Below are positions 5,337-6,014 of a stretch of 6,014 nucleotides of DNA, one piece after another (position 1 is the stretch's first letter; every line of letters begins with the position of its first letter). The notes beneath the pieces were generated by a model. It was not told where the DNA came from, made no database searches, and saw only the letters and a program-made list of their open reading frames with translations. This DNA comes from Porphyromonadaceae bacterium UBA7087 (GTDB lineage Bacteria; Bacteroidota; Bacteroidia; Bacteroidales; Muribaculaceae): NCBI GenBank assembly GCA_002493515.1, contig DKYZ01000063.1:1-6014 (forward strand), read 5' to 3'. Position numbers and translations under genes: made by a program.

Positions 5337-6014
5337 ATGGATTACAAGTCACATGTGACCCCGCCTCCGTTCAACGGAGCCCGCACGTTGGTGCAGCAGA
5401 CGAACGCCGTGATGAAGCGTGTCTACGTCCGTATGTTCATCGGGCTGCTGATTTCCGCGTTCTGCGCGCTGGGAGTCGCCTCGTCGCCTGCGGCGATCAG
5501 TTTCATTTTCGGCAACCAGATAGTGTTCTGGGGAATGCTCATCGCCATGCTTGTCATGGCCTGGGTGGTGCCGAGCCGGATAGCCACGATGTCGACAGCG
5601 GCCGGAATAGGCCTGTTCTGTCTCTTCTCCGCCCTAATGGGATGTTGGCTTGCCCCGATTTTCCTGGTCTACAGGATGGGCACGATTGTCTATACCTTCT
5701 TCATCACGGCCGGCACATTCGGCGCGATGTCGGTATACGGCTACTTCACCAAGCAGGACCTCTCGAAGATGGGAGCTTTCCTGACGATGGCCCTCATCGG
5801 TCTCGTCATAGCCTGTGTGGTGAATATATTCTGGGCCAACAGCACGTTTGAGTGGATCATCTCCATCGTGGGAGTCCTGATATTCGTAGGTCTCACGGCA
5901 TGGGACACGCAGCAGGTGCGCCGTCTGGCCCAGTCGAACCTTGACCCGGCGGTGACCGACCGTCTCGCCACGATAGGGGCCCTTACGCTCTATCTCGACT
6001 TCATCAACCTCTTC
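5337..6014 (+). CDS. Bax inhibitor-1/YccA-family membrane protein, 3' end cut by window
   Basis: An open frame starts at ATG 5337 and runs without a stop to the last base, giving 226 codons. The translation starts MDYKSHVTPPPFNG and has about seven hydrophobic segments (near 32-48, 62-79, 86-106, 115-135, 146-165, 172-188, and 211 onward). Family signatures are TAWDTQ at 187-192 and TLYLDFINLF at 217-226; Asp190 and Asp221 probably correspond to the aspartate pair that forms the pH-sensing gate in the characterised bacterial homologue YetJ. Family members are usually about 230-240 residues, so only some 10-15 residues should lie beyond the window. Bacterial members are inner-membrane proteins linked to calcium leak or to membrane-protein quality control; which applies here is unknown. 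A charged N-terminal stretch of about 30 residues precedes the first segment. Confidence 0.92.
   Translation, partial: MDYKSHVTPPPFNGARTLVQQTNAVMKRVYVRMFIGLLISAFCALGVASSPAAISFIFGNQIVFWGMLIAMLVMAWVVPSRIATMSTAAGIGLFCLFSALMGCWLAPIFLVYRMGTIVYTFFITAGTFGAMSVYGYFTKQDLSKMGAFLTMALIGLVIACVVNIFWANSTFEWIISIVGVLIFVGLTAWDTQQVRRLAQSNLDPAVTDRLATIGALTLYLDFINLF

Overview
The window is a stretch of ordinary chromosome from a member of the Bacteroidota, most likely the order Bacteroidales. Four things point there: TTTG-N19-TAnnTTTG promoters of the kind used by the Bacteroidetes primary sigma factor, A-rich start regions without Shine-Dalgarno motifs, an ArgS with a KMKSREG loop and an SSPNTNKPLHLGH motif, and a fairly GC-rich but non-enterobacterial gene content. 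A family-level placement (for example Muribaculaceae) would be a guess. I see no IS element, CRISPR array, tRNA, rRNA or phage gene.

Layout. Positions 1-226 hold no convincing CDS. They contain an exact minus-strand promoter (183-213) and, just downstream of its predicted start, a stretch that folds into a branched hairpin (53-177). This is either the leader of a gene lying left of the window or a small RNA. Positions 227-2948 carry a compact minus-strand operon. Read in transcription order it is a rhomboid protease (2181-2948), a second divergent rhomboid protease that overlaps it by 17 nt and starts with GTG (1346-2197), and a membrane-anchored endonuclease/exonuclease/phosphatase-fold hydrolase (227-1336) whose start is 9 nt after the second rhomboid stop. 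The 172-bp divergent region 2949-3120 contains a -7 box for the rhomboid operon and a textbook promoter for the plus-strand genes. On the plus strand follow an HU-type DNA-binding protein (3121-3384), a spacer with a terminator-like hairpin (3440-3471), arginyl-tRNA synthetase argS (3489-5270), and a Bax inhibitor-1/YccA-family membrane protein (5337 onward) that is cut by the window end after 226 codons.

How the genes relate. HU and ArgS are housekeeping proteins for nucleoid structure and translation. The minus-strand operon is a membrane module: two intramembrane serine proteases with all expected catalytic residues, plus a hydrolase predicted to face the periplasm. Spacing and overlap imply co-expression and translational coupling, but the sequence does not say what they act on. 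The least explained parts are the structured minus-strand RNA at the left edge and the HU-argS spacer, where a terminator hairpin sits 17 nt before the argS start and no separate argS promoter is visible.
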